A DNA stretch of 64,000 nucleotides from Piscinibacter sp. XHJ-5 (GCF_029855045.1 NZ_CP123228.1:1302001-1366000); one strand, 5' to 3'; positions 44,808 through 56,266 are shown, counted from the stretch's first letter. Notes: a model not told the origin generated them from the sequence alone. A program made the numbers and translations.

Positions 44808-45545
44808 CTAGGCACCGTAGATGTCCTTGTACGACACGTAGATCGTGAGCAGCACCAGCGGCACCAGCACGATCCAGCCGAGGCCGAACGGGATCGACGC
44901 GACGATGGCGGCCAGGATGTAGAGCACGCCGTACACCAGCATCGGCACGATGTTCTTCAGGCAGGCAGCAAAGCTCGACTTCATCGCGTCGACGGGCGCG
45001 ACGTTGCGGAACACCACCAGCGCCGGCGCGAACCAGAACGCCATTGCGACGAGCACGCCGAGCGCCATCATCACCAGGAAGGCCAGCATGCCGGCGCCCG
45101 CCGCGGCCATCATGCCGCCGGCGCTGCCCGAGTGATCGCCGGCCATCATTCCGGCTGCCGCGCCGAAGCCCAGCATGCCGACGACCAGCGCGATGACGAA
45201 GGTGCCGGCCAGCAGCAGCGCGCCCACCACCAGCAGCTGCGTCATCTGCTCGCCCTTGAACGCCAGGAACAGGTCGCCGACCTCCAGCGTGCCCCCTCCC
45301 TCGACCTTGCGCGCGGCCAGCATCCAGCTGCCGATGAACACCGGCGCGAGCAGCGAGGTCGCCAGCCAGCCGATGAAGGGTATGAAGCTGAGCACGACGA
45401 AGACCACGAGGAGGATCAGCCCCAGCACGATCCACAGGCCCGCATTCTTCGTGAACAGCGCCCATCCTTCGGTCCACCAGCCGGTCCCGCGGCCGGCCTC
45501 CACGTTGCGGGGCTCGCCCGCCGGCCTGGTCGTCATCTCGTCCAT
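44808..45545 (-). CDS. BPSS1780-type multi-pass membrane protein
   Basis: A 245-aa protein with about six membrane segments, starting after a short N-terminal domain with GRGTGWWTEGWALFTKNAGLWIVLGLILL. The pattern TEGWALFTKNAGLW, a later PALVVFRNVAPVDAMKSSFAACLKNIVPML, and VSYKDIYGA at the end match the BPSS1780 family of uncharacterised betaproteobacterial proteins. Function is unknown. Its stop codon is two bases from the MITE-like element, which may serve as its transcription terminator. Confidence 0.85.
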   Translation of the reverse strand: MDEMTTRPAGEPRNVEAGRGTGWWTEGWALFTKNAGLWIVLGLILLVVFVVLSFIPFIGWLATSLLAPVFIGSWMLAARKVEGGGTLEVGDLFLAFKGEQMTQLLVVGALLLAGTFVIALVVGMLGFGAAAGMMAGDHSGSAGGMMAAAGAGMLAFLVMMALGVLVAMAFWFAPALVVFRNVAPVDAMKSSFAACLKNIVPMLVYGVLYILAAIVASIPFGLGWIVLVPLVLLTIYVSYKDIYGA

Positions 45546-45698
45546 GGAAGTCCTCCATCCTTATGACCGCGGCGAGTGTATGCCCGCAGGGACGCGCCGC
45601 GTGCCCCTGCCAGCCCGGTGTCCTTCTCGGACGCCTCCTACCCCCGCTCCCGGCGCCGTCCGATGCGCGCCGAGGCGCCGCCGTTCTACCCTCGCGCC

Positions 45699-46691
45699 AT
45701 GCGCGCGATCGCTTCGCTGACCCTTGCCTTCGGCTTGGTCTCCATCCCGGTCAAGCTCTACTCGGCAACGGAAAGCAGCGCCGCCATCCGCTTCAAGCTG
45801 ATGAGCCGCGGCGGTGCGAGGCTGCGACAGCACTACGTGGCCGATACGGCCGAGCCCGCAGAGGCCGGAGAGCTTGCAGAGCCCGCCGATCCCGCCGAGC
45901 CCGAGGTCCAAGTCCCCACGGTCCCCGCGCGCACGGCAGCACGCGCGCAGGCGGACGTCGCGGCGCCCGCCCGGCCGCCTGCCCGACAGCTCGACCTCGA
46001 CGACGCCCCGCCGCCGGTCATCGTCGAACGCGAGGACATCGTCAAGGGCTACGAGTTCGAGAAGGGCCGCTTCGTGCTCTTCACGCCCGCCGAGCTGAAG
46101 GCGCTGCAGGAAGGCGCGCGCGACAGCATCGACATCGTCGCCTTCATTCCCGCGGGTGCGGTCGAGCCGGTCTACTACGACAAGGCCTACCTGCTGGCGC
46201 CCGACAAGCGCGCAGAGAAGACCTATTCGCTTCTGCTGGCGGCCCTGCAACGCAGCGGTCGCTGCGCGCTCGCGAAGTGGGCGTGGCGCGGCAAGCAGTA
46301 CGTCGTCGAGGTGCGCCCCGGCGAGGGCGGGATGGTGCTGCAGCAGCTGCTCTATGCCGACGAGGTTCGCTCGCCGGCTGCGCTGGACATCCGGCTGGTG
46401 CAGGTGGGCGATGCCGAGCTCGGGCTGGCGCTGAAGCTGATCGAGCAGGGGGCACAGGACCGCTACGACCCGACCCAGTTCGTCGACGAGGAGAAGCAGC
46501 GCATCCTCGCGGCGGTGGAGAAGAAGATCGCCGGCAGGAAGATCGTGGCGCCGGAGCAGCGCGAGCCCGCCGCAGGCCAGGTCATCGACCTGATGCAGGC
46601 GCTGCGGGCCAGCCTGCGGCAGCCGCAGGCATCGAAGCCGCCTCGCAAGGCCGTCGCTGCAAAGGGCGCCAAGGTGCGCAAGGCGCGCTGA
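45699..46691 (+). CDS. ku: Non-homologous end-joining protein Ku
   Basis: Bacterial Ku, a ring-shaped dimer that holds DNA ends for joining. The 330-aa protein shows the family start SLTLAFGLVSIPVKLYSATES, and EDIVKGYEFEKGRFVLFTPAELKAL, DIVAFIPAGAVEPVYYDKAYLLAPDKRAEKTYSLL, typical Ku segments. Between them (about residues 50-105) is an Ala/Pro/Glu-rich insertion not usual in Ku. The C-terminal tail is basic (KPPRKAVAAKGAKVRKAR), as in many Ku proteins. No LigD gene is in the window. ATG 45699 is used; ATG 45663 is possible. Confidence 0.9.
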   Translation: MRAIASLTLAFGLVSIPVKLYSATESSAAIRFKLMSRGGARLRQHYVADTAEPAEAGELAEPADPAEPEVQVPTVPARTAARAQADVAAPARPPARQLDLDDAPPPVIVEREDIVKGYEFEKGRFVLFTPAELKALQEGARDSIDIVAFIPAGAVEPVYYDKAYLLAPDKRAEKTYSLLLAALQRSGRCALAKWAWRGKQYVVEVRPGEGGMVLQQLLYADEVRSPAALDIRLVQVGDAELGLALKLIEQGAQDRYDPTQFVDEEKQRILAAVEKKIAGRKIVAPEQREPAAGQVIDLMQALRASLRQPQASKPPRKAVAAKGAKVRKAR

Positions 46692-46729
46692 GGTCCCGGT
46701 GCCGTGCCGGCAGTAGCACACTGCGGGGC

Positions 46730-48772
46730 ATGAGCCAGGCCCCCGAACCCCAGATCCTCCGCTACACCCGCTGGCTGGCCGAGACGCGCGGCCTGAGATT
46801 CGATCCGACCACGAACGAAGGCTACGACGCCATGTGGCGCTGGTCGGTCTGCGACCTGCGCGGTTTCTGGCGCTCGGTGTGGGACTGGGTGGACCTGCAG
46901 TCGCCGACGCCGGTGCGCACCGTGCTCGATGCCGAGACCATGCCCGGTGCGCGCTGGTTCGAAGGCGCCCAAGTCAACTTCGCCCGCCAGGCGCTGCGCC
47001 ATGCCGATGCGGCGCATGCCGCGGGCCATCCGGCGCTGCGGTTCCAGAACGAGGCGATGGCCGAGCGTGGCGAGATGGGCGAGATGAGCTGGCCCGATCT
47101 GCGCCGCCAGGTCGCTGCGCTGACCGCGCAGCTGGAGCGCATGGGCGTGCAGCCGGGAGACCGGGTCGCCGCCTTCCTGCCGAACACGCCGGCCACGGTC
47201 GTCGCCTTCCTGGCGGTGGCGAGCCTCGGTGCCGTCTGGTCGGTGTGCTCGCCCGACATGGGACCGGTGGCGGTGCTCGACCGCTTCCGGCAGATCGAGC
47301 CCACGGTGCTCATCGCCTGCGACGGCTACCGCTACGGCGGCGTCGCGCACGACCGCATGCCCTTGCTGGCCACGCTGCTGGCTTCGCTGCCCAGCGTGCG
47401 CCACGTGGTGCTGCAGCGCGCGCTGAACGCCGACGCCGACGAGGCGACGCTGCGGGCCGGCGGACGCGCCGTGCACGACTTCGACGCGCTGACTGCCGGA
47501 GCCGAAGCGCGCGTCGAGCCGCGCTGGCTGCCGTTCGACCACCCGCTGTGGATCGTCTACTCGAGCGGCACCACCGGCCTGCCCAAGCCCATCGTGCACG
47601 GCCACGGCGGCGTGATGCTCGAAGGACTGAAGCTGATCCGGCTGCACAACAACGTGGGCCCGAGTGTCGAGACAGGCGACCGCTTCCACTGGTACAGCGC
47701 CACCGGCTGGATCATGTGGAACTGCCAGATGATGGGCCTGCTGATCGGCACGACCATCTGCCTCTTCGACGGCAGCCCGGCCGGACGCGCCGGCCAGCCC
47801 GACTGGTCGACGCTGTGGCGCTTCGTCGGGGCGGCGGGCGCCACCTTCTTCGGCGCGGGTGCGGCCTTCTACGCCAGCTGCCTGAAGGCCGGCGTCGAGC
47901 CGGCGCGTGTCGCCGACCTGTCGCGCCTGCGCGGTCTGGGGTCGACCGGCTCGCCGCTGCCGGTCGAGTGCTATCGCTGGATCTACGAGCAGATGCCGAA
48001 GGTCGACGGCCGCGACATCTGGCTGACCTCGGTCTCCGGCGGCACCGACTTTTCCGGTGGCTTCATCGCCGGCTTGCCGACGCTGCCGGTGATCGAGGGC
48101 GAGATGCAGTGCCGCTGCCTCGGCGCCTCGGTCGAGGCCTGGAGCGAGCCGGATGCCGAAGGCCGCGGCCGGCCGCTGATCGACGAGGTCGGCGAGCTGG
48201 TCTGCACCAAGCCGATGCCGTCGATGCCGCTGTGCTTCTGGGGCGACACCGACGGCCGCCGCCTGCACGACAGCTACTTCGACATGTATCCCGGCGTCTG
48301 GCGGCACGGCGACTGGCTGCGCATCACGCCGCGCGGCGGCGCGATCATCTACGGCCGCAGCGACGCGACCATCAACCGCCACGGCATCCGCATGGGCACC
48401 AGCGAGCTGTACCGCGCTGTCGAGGCGCTGCCCGAGGTGCTGGACAGCCTGGTGGTGGATCTGGAGTACCTCGGCCGCGAGAGCTACATGCCGCTGTTCG
48501 TCGTGCTGCGTGAAGGCTTCGTGCTGGACGACGCTTTGGTCGCGCGCCTGAAGGCCGCGATCCGCGAGGCGCTGTCGGCGCGGCATGTGCCCAACGAGAT
48601 CTTCCAGGTGAGCGCCATCCCCCGCACGCTGTCCGGCAAGAAGATGGAGCTGCCGGTGAAGAAGCTCCTGATGGGGCAGCCGGCGGAGAAGGTGCTGAAC
48701 GCCGACGCAATGGCCAATGCGGACAGCATCTCTTGGTTCGTCGAGTTCGGGAAGCGGCGCGCGGCTAGCTGA
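46730..48772 (+). CDS. Acetoacetyl-CoA synthetase
   Basis: ATP-dependent ligase activating acetoacetate, used in ketone-body or PHB-related metabolism. The 680-aa protein has the N-terminal ACAS domain segment FWRSVWDWVDLQSPTPV, the AMP-binding P-loop IVYSSGTTGLPKPIVHGHGG, WYSATGWIMWNCQ, and the C-terminal catalytic-lysine segment LSGKKMELPVKKLL. Length and the WYSATGW motif fit acetoacetyl-CoA rather than acetyl-CoA synthetase. ATG 46730 is used. The longer open frame reading through Ku has no coding meaning. A PHB-depolymerase-like esterase lies 6 kb away. Confidence 0.93.
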   Translation: MSQAPEPQILRYTRWLAETRGLRFDPTTNEGYDAMWRWSVCDLRGFWRSVWDWVDLQSPTPVRTVLDAETMPGARWFEGAQVNFARQALRHADAAHAAGHPALRFQNEAMAERGEMGEMSWPDLRRQVAALTAQLERMGVQPGDRVAAFLPNTPATVVAFLAVASLGAVWSVCSPDMGPVAVLDRFRQIEPTVLIACDGYRYGGVAHDRMPLLATLLASLPSVRHVVLQRALNADADEATLRAGGRAVHDFDALTAGAEARVEPRWLPFDHPLWIVYSSGTTGLPKPIVHGHGGVMLEGLKLIRLHNNVGPSVETGDRFHWYSATGWIMWNCQMMGLLIGTTICLFDGSPAGRAGQPDWSTLWRFVGAAGATFFGAGAAFYASCLKAGVEPARVADLSRLRGLGSTGSPLPVECYRWIYEQMPKVDGRDIWLTSVSGGTDFSGGFIAGLPTLPVIEGEMQCRCLGASVEAWSEPDAEGRGRPLIDEVGELVCTKPMPSMPLCFWGDTDGRRLHDSYFDMYPGVWRHGDWLRITPRGGAIIYGRSDATINRHGIRMGTSELYRAVEALPEVLDSLVVDLEYLGRESYMPLFVVLREGFVLDDALVARLKAAIREALSARHVPNEIFQVSAIPRTLSGKKMELPVKKLLMGQPAEKVLNADAMANADSISWFVEFGKRRAAS

Positions 48773-49550
48773 GGCCGAAGGTCCCGAGCACGTCGCGCCA
48801 CCAGGGCACATCGACGCGGCCGGCCCAGTCGTTGTGGTCGCTGCCTTCGATGACCAGCAGGCGCTTCGGTCCCCGCAGCGCCTGGTGCAGAGCGATGCCG
48901 TACTTTGCCGGCACGATGCTGTCGCGCTCGGCGACGGCGACCACCACCGGACGGTCCAGCTCTGCGAGGCGGGCGACGCTGTCGTACTCGTCGCGCAGCA
49001 TCCACTTCACCGGCAGCCACGGGTAGTGGTGGGCGCCGACGTGGGGCAGGCGGTCCCACGGTGTGATCAGCAGCAGCCCGCCGATGCGATCGCGGTGCTT
49101 GGCGCCGGCGGCCGCGGCGACGGCCGCGCCCAGCGATTCGCCGATCAGCAGCAGCGGCGCGCCGTATTGCGCATGCGCCTTGGCGACGGTTTCCTCGGCA
49201 TCGCTCACCAGGCTCGCTTCGCCGGGCGCGCCGGCTCGCGGGCCGTAACCGGGGTACTCGGCCAGGATCACGCGCAGTCCGAGAGGAACCAGAGACTGCG
49301 CGTAGAAGTCGCGATGACCGGCGTGTCCGGCGTTGCCATGGAAGACGATGGCCGTACCGCGCGCCTGGCCGGCGGGCTCGGCGACCAGGCCGCGAAATTC
49401 GTGTGACGACGGCCATGCGCGAAGCGAGGCACCGGTCATGCGATCGACCGTCGTGCGCATCGGGAAGTACAGCAACCGGTCCTGCCACAGGAAGACCGCG
49501 GCGAGGAACACGAGGACCGCGACGACGGCCCACAGCAAGGTCTCTTTCAT
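48765..49550 (-). CDS. Membrane-anchored alpha/beta hydrolase
   Basis: A 261-aa serine hydrolase of the BEM46/FrsA-like type. A membrane anchor (about residues 3-22, ETLLWAVVAVLVFLAAVFLWQ) is followed by LLYFP, the typical entry to this subfamily, then VFHGNAGHAGHRDFY, LLIGESLGAAVAAAA (nucleophile Ser), AERDSIVPAKYG (Asp) and EGSDHND (His). The substrate is unknown. ATG 49550 is used; a TTG at 49571 is also in frame. It converges on the acetoacetyl-CoA synthetase gene with an 8-base overlap. Confidence 0.85.
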   Translation of the reverse strand: MKETLLWAVVAVLVFLAAVFLWQDRLLYFPMRTTVDRMTGASLRAWPSSHEFRGLVAEPAGQARGTAIVFHGNAGHAGHRDFYAQSLVPLGLRVILAEYPGYGPRAGAPGEASLVSDAEETVAKAHAQYGAPLLLIGESLGAAVAAAAGAKHRDRIGGLLLITPWDRLPHVGAHHYPWLPVKWMLRDEYDSVARLAELDRPVVVAVAERDSIVPAKYGIALHQALRGPKRLLVIEGSDHNDWAGRVDVPWWRDVLGTFGLS

Positions 49551-49643
49551 GCCGTTGTCATGTTCACTCAAAGCTAGGGGTGGTTGCGCGGGAGGCCGTC
49601 ACTAGGATGTCCCCCGGTCCGAGGCTCATCAAGGAGGATTTCC

Positions 49644-50144
49644 ATGCAAGACACCCCGACGCTCAGCCAGGCCCAGATCGACAGCGTGCTCAAGGCCGCC
49701 CAGCTCGATCCCGCCACCGTCGAGCGTACCCAGCGAGCCTACCGCCGGTACATCGAGCTGCAGGCGGGCCGCCCGGCCGGCTGGCACGGCCCCACCGACA
49801 TCGTGACGCTGGCCGGCCTGGGCGGCGAGTTCTTCTGGTCGGAGGAATGGATACGTCCCGCGAAGATGTCCTTCACCTTCGACGCGGGCAAGGAAGGCAG
49901 CCAGGGCACCTACCGGGTGACCACCGCGCTCACGGACGAGCAGGGCGTCTTCCATTGCGTGCCCAACAACCCCGCGATCGGCTGGGCATTCATCAGCCTG
50001 ATGAAGAACGGCGGCCCGCCGCGCCATTTCACGGTGGCCGGCATGATGACCGACAGCGCGTGGAGGATCAGCGTGCTGATGCTCAACAAGATCGGTCCCG
50101 ACGGGCCGGTCCACCCGCCGTTCTCGGCCCTGCGCATCCTCTGA
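49644..50144 (+). CDS. Uncharacterised 166-aa protein
   Basis: Not assigned to a family. The 166-aa protein starts MQDTPTLSQAQIDSVLKAAQLDPATVERTQRAYRRYIELQ and has DIVTLAGLGGEFFWSEEWIRPAKMSFTF and HFTVAGMMTDSAWRISVLMLNK. It has no signal peptide or membrane segment. A full AAGGAGG ribosome-binding site at 49631-49637 precedes the ATG, so it is very probably expressed. Its stop touches the ureC stop on the other strand. Function is open. Confidence 0.8.
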   Translation: MQDTPTLSQAQIDSVLKAAQLDPATVERTQRAYRRYIELQAGRPAGWHGPTDIVTLAGLGGEFFWSEEWIRPAKMSFTFDAGKEGSQGTYRVTTALTDEQGVFHCVPNNPAIGWAFISLMKNGGPPRHFTVAGMMTDSAWRISVLMLNKIGPDGPVHPPFSALRIL

Positions 50145-51860
<1,716 letters not shown>

Positions 51861-51861
51861 G

Positions 51862-52167
51862 TCAGAGCGCTCCCTGCACGAGGCCGCGGAACCCGAAGAC
51901 CGTGCGCTCGCCCGCGTAGTCGACCAGCTCCACCGTGCGCTGCTGCCCCGGCTCGAAGCGCACCGCCGTGCCGGACGCAATGTTCAGGCGCATCCCGCGC
52001 GCGGCCGACCGGTCGAAGCTCAACGCACCGTTGGTCTCGGCGAAGTGATAGTGGGAGCCCACCTGGATGGGCCGGTCGCCGCGGTTCTCGACCACCAATG
52101 TCAGCGTGCGGCGGCCCGCGTTGATGACGATGTCGGGACCGTCGGTGAGCAGCTCGCCCGGGATCAT
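51862..52167 (-). CDS. ureB: Urease subunit beta (UreB)
   Basis: Small structural subunit of the urease trimer. The 101-aa product starts [19 protein letters not shown] and contains [28 protein letters not shown], the beta-subunit signature. ATG 52167 is preceded by GGAGGA, a strong ribosome-binding site that lies inside the preceding small gene, whose stop overlaps this ATG. Length matches free UreB proteins (about 100-110 aa). The A, B and C chains are encoded separately, as in most proteobacteria. Confidence 0.96.
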   Translation of the reverse strand: MIPGELLTDGPDIVINAGRRTLTLVVENRGDRPIQVGSHYHFAETNGALSFDRSAARGMRLNIASGTAVRFEPGQQRTVELVDYAGERTVFGFRGLVQGAL

Positions 52168-52337
52168 CACTTCCTCCGGCGCAACCAGACGGCCAGCGCA
52201 GCGACGGCGCCCAGCGCGACGAAGCCCCACAGGTCGGTGGCGTGCCAATGCGCGCCGGTCAGGCCGTGCCCCTCGTGGGCGGCGCTGCAGAGCGGCAGGC
52301 ATGCGAATGCCGTCGCGACGGTCAGATGACGTTTCAC
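52167..52337 (-). CDS. Small His-rich membrane protein between ureA and ureB
   Basis: A 56-aa frame starting with GTG, reading [20 protein letters not shown], then [18 protein letters not shown], a hydrophobic segment ([14 protein letters not shown]) and RRRK. It looks like an exported or membrane protein with a signal-like start, four or five histidines and one membrane anchor. AAAGG lies six bases before the GTG and its stop overlaps the ureB ATG (TGATG), so it is embedded in the operon. The HEGHG motif after a signal peptide recalls the start of HupE/UreJ-type nickel permeases, but only that; function is not established. Confidence 0.6.
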   Translation of the reverse strand: MKRHLTVATAFACLPLCSAAHEGHGLTGAHWHATDLWGFVALGAVAALAVWLRRRK

Positions 52338-52347
52338 GTTTCGCCTT

Positions 52348-52650
52348 TCACTGAATGGGCTGATGCACGGTGACGAGCTTGGTGCCGTCGGGGAAGGTGG
52401 CTTCCATCTGGATCTCGGGAATCATCTCCGCGACGCCGTCCATCACGTCCTGCCGCGTGAGCACCGTCTTGCCGTCGCTCATCAGCTCGGCCACGGTCTT
52501 GCCGTCGCGAGCGCCTTCCATGATGGCGGCGCTGATCAGGGCGACGGCTTCGGGGTAGTTCAGCTTGAGGCCGCGGGCTTTGCGTCGTTCCGCGAGCAGT
52601 GCGGCGGTGAAGATCAGCAGCTTGTCTTTCTCGCGCGGCGTCAGGTCCAT
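52348..52650 (-). CDS. ureA: Urease subunit gamma (UreA)
   Basis: Smallest structural subunit of urease. The 100-aa protein begins [39 protein letters not shown] and ends [16 protein letters not shown], both diagnostic of UreA. ATG 52650 is used; the frame upstream overlaps the divergent promoter region. No ribosome-binding site is visible, but a sigma-54-type promoter lies close upstream, which would give a very short leader. ureD, which often precedes ureA, is absent; instead the divergent NCS1-kinase gene lies there. Confidence 0.95.
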   Translation of the reverse strand: MDLTPREKDKLLIFTAALLAERRKARGLKLNYPEAVALISAAIMEGARDGKTVAELMSDGKTVLTRQDVMDGVAEMIPEIQMEATFPDGTKLVTVHQPIQ

Positions 52651-52664
52651 GGGGCGTGTCGGGT

Positions 52665-52680
52665 AGCAGAAGGTGTGCCA
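52665..52680 (-). promoter_or_regulatory. ureA: Sigma-54-type promoter for ureA
   Basis: Read on the - strand the sequence is TGGCACACCTTCTGCT, close to the sigma-54 consensus TGGCACG-N4-TTGC(A/T). The invariant GG and GC are ten bases apart, as needed. Transcription would begin about 4 nt before the ureA ATG. Nitrogen control of urease through sigma-54 and NtrC is known in other proteobacteria; here it is inferred. Confidence 0.6.
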
Positions 52681-52710
52681 TCTTGCACCGAAACGACGCA
52701 CGCGCGCCCT

Positions 52711-52725
52711 TGGCATGCCCCTTGC
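52711..52725 (+). promoter_or_regulatory. Sigma-54-type promoter for the NCS1-kinase gene
   Basis: TGGCATG-CCCC-TTGC matches the sigma-54 consensus at all key positions, with GG and GC ten bases apart; only the sixth base differs. The start point would be near 52737, about 4 nt before the ATG at 52741. With the opposite-facing copy at 52665 it makes a divergent sigma-54 pair, with 30 bases between for activator binding; a half-site TGCACC lies there. Confidence 0.65.
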
Positions 52726-52740
52726 CGTCGTCTAGCCCCC

Positions 52741-55700
52741 ATGAGCGTCGTGATGCCTCCGACGCCCGGCGCACCGCGCGTCGGGCCGGCCATCACCGCC
52801 TCGGTGCGCACCGAGGCGGTGCAGCGCGTCGTCAAGGTGCGTCGCGACTACAACGACTGGGTCGCGCGCGAGACGATGGAGGACTACGCGCTGCGCTTCA
52901 CGCCGCACAGCTTTCGCAAGTGGTCGGAGCTGCGAGTGGCCAACACCGCCTTCGGCGCCGCTTCCTTCCTGGTGCTGGAGGCGGTGGGCGCGACGCTGCT
53001 GGTGGAGTACGGCTTCGTCAACGCCTTCTGGGCCATCCTGGCCACCGGGCTGGTGATCTTTCTCGCCGGCCTGCCGATCAGCCGCTACGCGGCGCTGCAT
53101 GGCGTCGACATGGACCTGCTCACCCGGGGCGCCGGCTTCGGCTACATCGGCTCCACCGTCACGTCGCTCATCTATGCCAGCTTCACCTTCATCTTCTTCG
53201 CGCTCGAGGCGGCCATCATGGCCTACGCGCTGGAGCTCGCGTTCGACATCCCGCCGGCATGGGGCTACCTGATCTGCGCGCTGGTCGTCGTTCCGCTGGT
53301 CACCCACGGCGTCACCGTGATCAGCAAGCTGCAGGTCTGGACGCAGCCGCTGTGGATCGTGCTGCTGGTCGTGCCCTACATCTACGTGTTCCAGAAGAAC
53401 CCGGGCGTGCTGCACGACCTCATGGGCTACGCCGGCGCGAGGGGGCAGGGCGGCCAGTTCGACATCGCGATGTTCGGCGCGGCGATGACGGTCGGCATTG
53501 CGCTGATCACGCAGATGGGCGAGCAGGTCGACTACCTGCGCTTCATGCCCGAGCGCACCGCCGCCAACAAGCGCCGCTGGTGGGCCGGCGTGCTGATCGG
53601 CGGCCCGGGCTGGGTGGTGCCGGGCGTCCTCAAGATGCTGGGCGGCGCGCTGCTCGCCTTCCTCGCGATCAGCCACGCGGTGCCGGTGGACCGCGCCGTC
53701 GACCCGAACCAGATGTACCTGGCGGCCTACGAGTACGCCTTCCCGCGCACCACCTGGGCGGTCGCCGCGACGGCGCTGCTGGTGGTGGTGTCGCAGCTCA
53801 AGATCAACGTGACCAACGCCTATGCGGGCTCGCTCGCCTGGTCCAACTTCTTCGCCCGGCTCACGCACAGCCACCCGGGTCGCGTCGTGTGGGTGGTGTT
53901 CAACACGCTGATCGCCCTGATGCTGATGGAGCTCAACGTGTTCTCCGCGCTGGGCAAGGTGCTCGGGCTGTACTCCAACATCGCCATCAGCTGGATGATG
54001 GCGGTCGTCGCCGACCTGGTGATCAACAAGCCGATGGGCTGGTCGCCGAAGGGCATCGAGTTCAAGCGGGCGCATCTGTACGACATCAATCCCGTGGGCG
54101 TCGGCGCAATGGGGCTGGCGTCGGCACTGTCGATCGCGGCCTACCTGGGCTTCTTCGGGGAGATGGCGCGCGCCTTCTCGGCGCTCATCGCGCTGGTGAC
54201 GGCGTTCGTCACGGCGCCCCTGATCGCGTGGTGGACCCGGGGCAAGTACTACCTGGCCCGAGACCCGCAACCCATCGCCCGGCCGGCCGATCCAGAAACG
54301 CCCGTGGCTCCGGCTTCGCCGGCCCACCGGGTGGCGCCCCTCGGGGGCAGGAGCGCAGCGACCCGCGGGTGCACGATCTGCGAGCGCGAATACGAGTCCG
54401 ACGACATGGCGTATTGCCCCGCCTATCTCGGCCACATCTGCTCGCTGTGCTGCTCGCTCGACGCACGCTGCAACGACATGTGCAAGCCCGAGGCGAGCTG
54501 GTCGGCGCAGTGGCAGGCGGCGGCGCGATGGCTGCTGCCGGGCGCGTGGTGGAAGCGCCTCGACACCGAGCTGGGCCGCTACCTGCTGCTGATGTCGGCG
54601 ATCGTGCCGCTGCTGGGCATGCTGTTCTATCTCATCTACCAGCACGAGCTGCGCCAGCTGGTCGACCTGGGCGACGGCGCGAAGGAGGCGATGGCGCAGG
54701 GCATCGGCCTCGGCTTCATGAAGGTGTATGCCGCGCTCGTCGTCGTGTCGGCCATCGTCACCTGGTGGCTGGTGCTGACGCACAAGAGCCGCCAGGTCGC
54801 GCAGGAAGAGAGCAACCGGCAGACGCAGGCGCTGGTCAACGAGATCGAGTCCCATCAGCGCACCGACGAGGCGCTGCAGCAGGCCAAGCGCACGGCCGAG
54901 CTGGCCAACCAGGCGAAGAGCCGCTACATCTCGGCGATCAGCCACGAGCTGCGCACGCCGCTCAACAGCATCATCGGCTACGCGCAGCTGCTCGACGAGG
55001 ACGACAGCGTCCCGCCGCACCGCAAGCAGGCGGTCAGCGTGATCCGGCGCGGCGGTGACCACCTGCTGTCGCTGATCGAAGGCACGCTGGACATCGCGCG
55101 CATCGAAGGCGGCAAGCTCACGCTCGAGGTCAGGCCGATGCGCTTCCAGGAATGCGTGCAGCAGATCGCGCGCATGTTCGAGCTGCAGGCCGCCGGCAAG
55201 GGCCTGGAGTTCCGCCACGAGGTGCAGGGCACGCTGCCCGAGATCGTGCGCACCGACGAGAAGCGCATGCGGCAGGTGCTGATCAACGTGATCGGCAACG
55301 CCGTCAAGTTCACCGGTGCCGGGCATGTCGTGTTTCGCGCCAGCTATGCACGCGAGATGGCGGTGTTCGAGGTCGAGGACACCGGCCCGGGCATCGCGCC
55401 CGACGAGATCGAGCGCATCTTCGAGCCTTTCGCGCGGGGCTCCGCCGCCGGCCACACCTCGGGCACCGGCACCGGCCTGGGCCTCACGATCAGCAAGATG
55501 CTGACCGACCTGATGGGCGGGGAGATGACCGTCAGGAGCACGCCGGGTGCCGGCACGGCGTTCCGCATCCGCCTCTTCCTGCCCGAGGTCCGCGCCGAGG
55601 CCGCCGCGCGAGAGCTGCCGCGCCTTGCGCGCATCGGCTATGCCGGTCCGCGGCGCAGCGTGCTCGTGGTGGACAACGAGGAAGTCGACCGCGACCTGCT

Positions 55701-56266
55701 GGTCAACGTGCTCGCGCCGCTCGGCTTCGACGTGCGGCGCGCGGCCTCGGGGCACGAATGCCTGGCGCTGCTCGAGCAGTTCCAGCCCGACGCGATCCTG
55801 ATGGACCTGGCGATGCCCGGCATCGACGGCTGGGAGACCATACGCCGCATGCGCGCCGAGGCGTTGAGCCGCGCCCCGGTGGCCATCGTGTCGGCCAACG
55901 CTTTCGACAAGGGCCTGGACAACGACGTGGGCATAGCGCCCACCGACTTCGTGCTCAAGCCGGTGCGCAAGGCGGAGCTGCTCGACTGGCTGGGCCGCGC
56001 GCTGGCGCTGGAGTGGCTGCACGCGCCACAGCCGGTGATCGCACCGGCGCCCACGCCGGCGCCGGCGCCCTTCGTGCTGCCCGGCGAGGAGCGGCTGCGC
56101 GCGCTCGCCGAGATGGTCGATCTCGGCTACTTCCGCGGCATCCTGACCTTGCTCGACACGATCCAGGCCGAGACGCCCGAGAGCGCCGGCTTCGTCGCCC
56201 ACCTGCGCGAGCTCGCGCGCCAGTTCCAACTCGACGCCATGAGCGGCGTTCTGCGAAAGGCCCGCG

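Noticed and set aside
45563..46729. N-terminal extension of acetoacetyl-CoA synthetase through the Ku gene
   Set aside because: The frame is open only because of high GC. Ku is coded in another frame here and the synthetase domain starts at 46730.
52670..52692. NtrC enhancer (GCACC-N7-GGTGC type) between the urease promoters
   Set aside because: GGTG and CACC occur but in the opposite order from an NtrC site; only a half-site TGCACC is seen.
52363..52740. Longer start of the NCS1-kinase gene through ureA
   Set aside because: It would lie antisense to ureA with no domain support, and the sigma-54 promoter is downstream of it.
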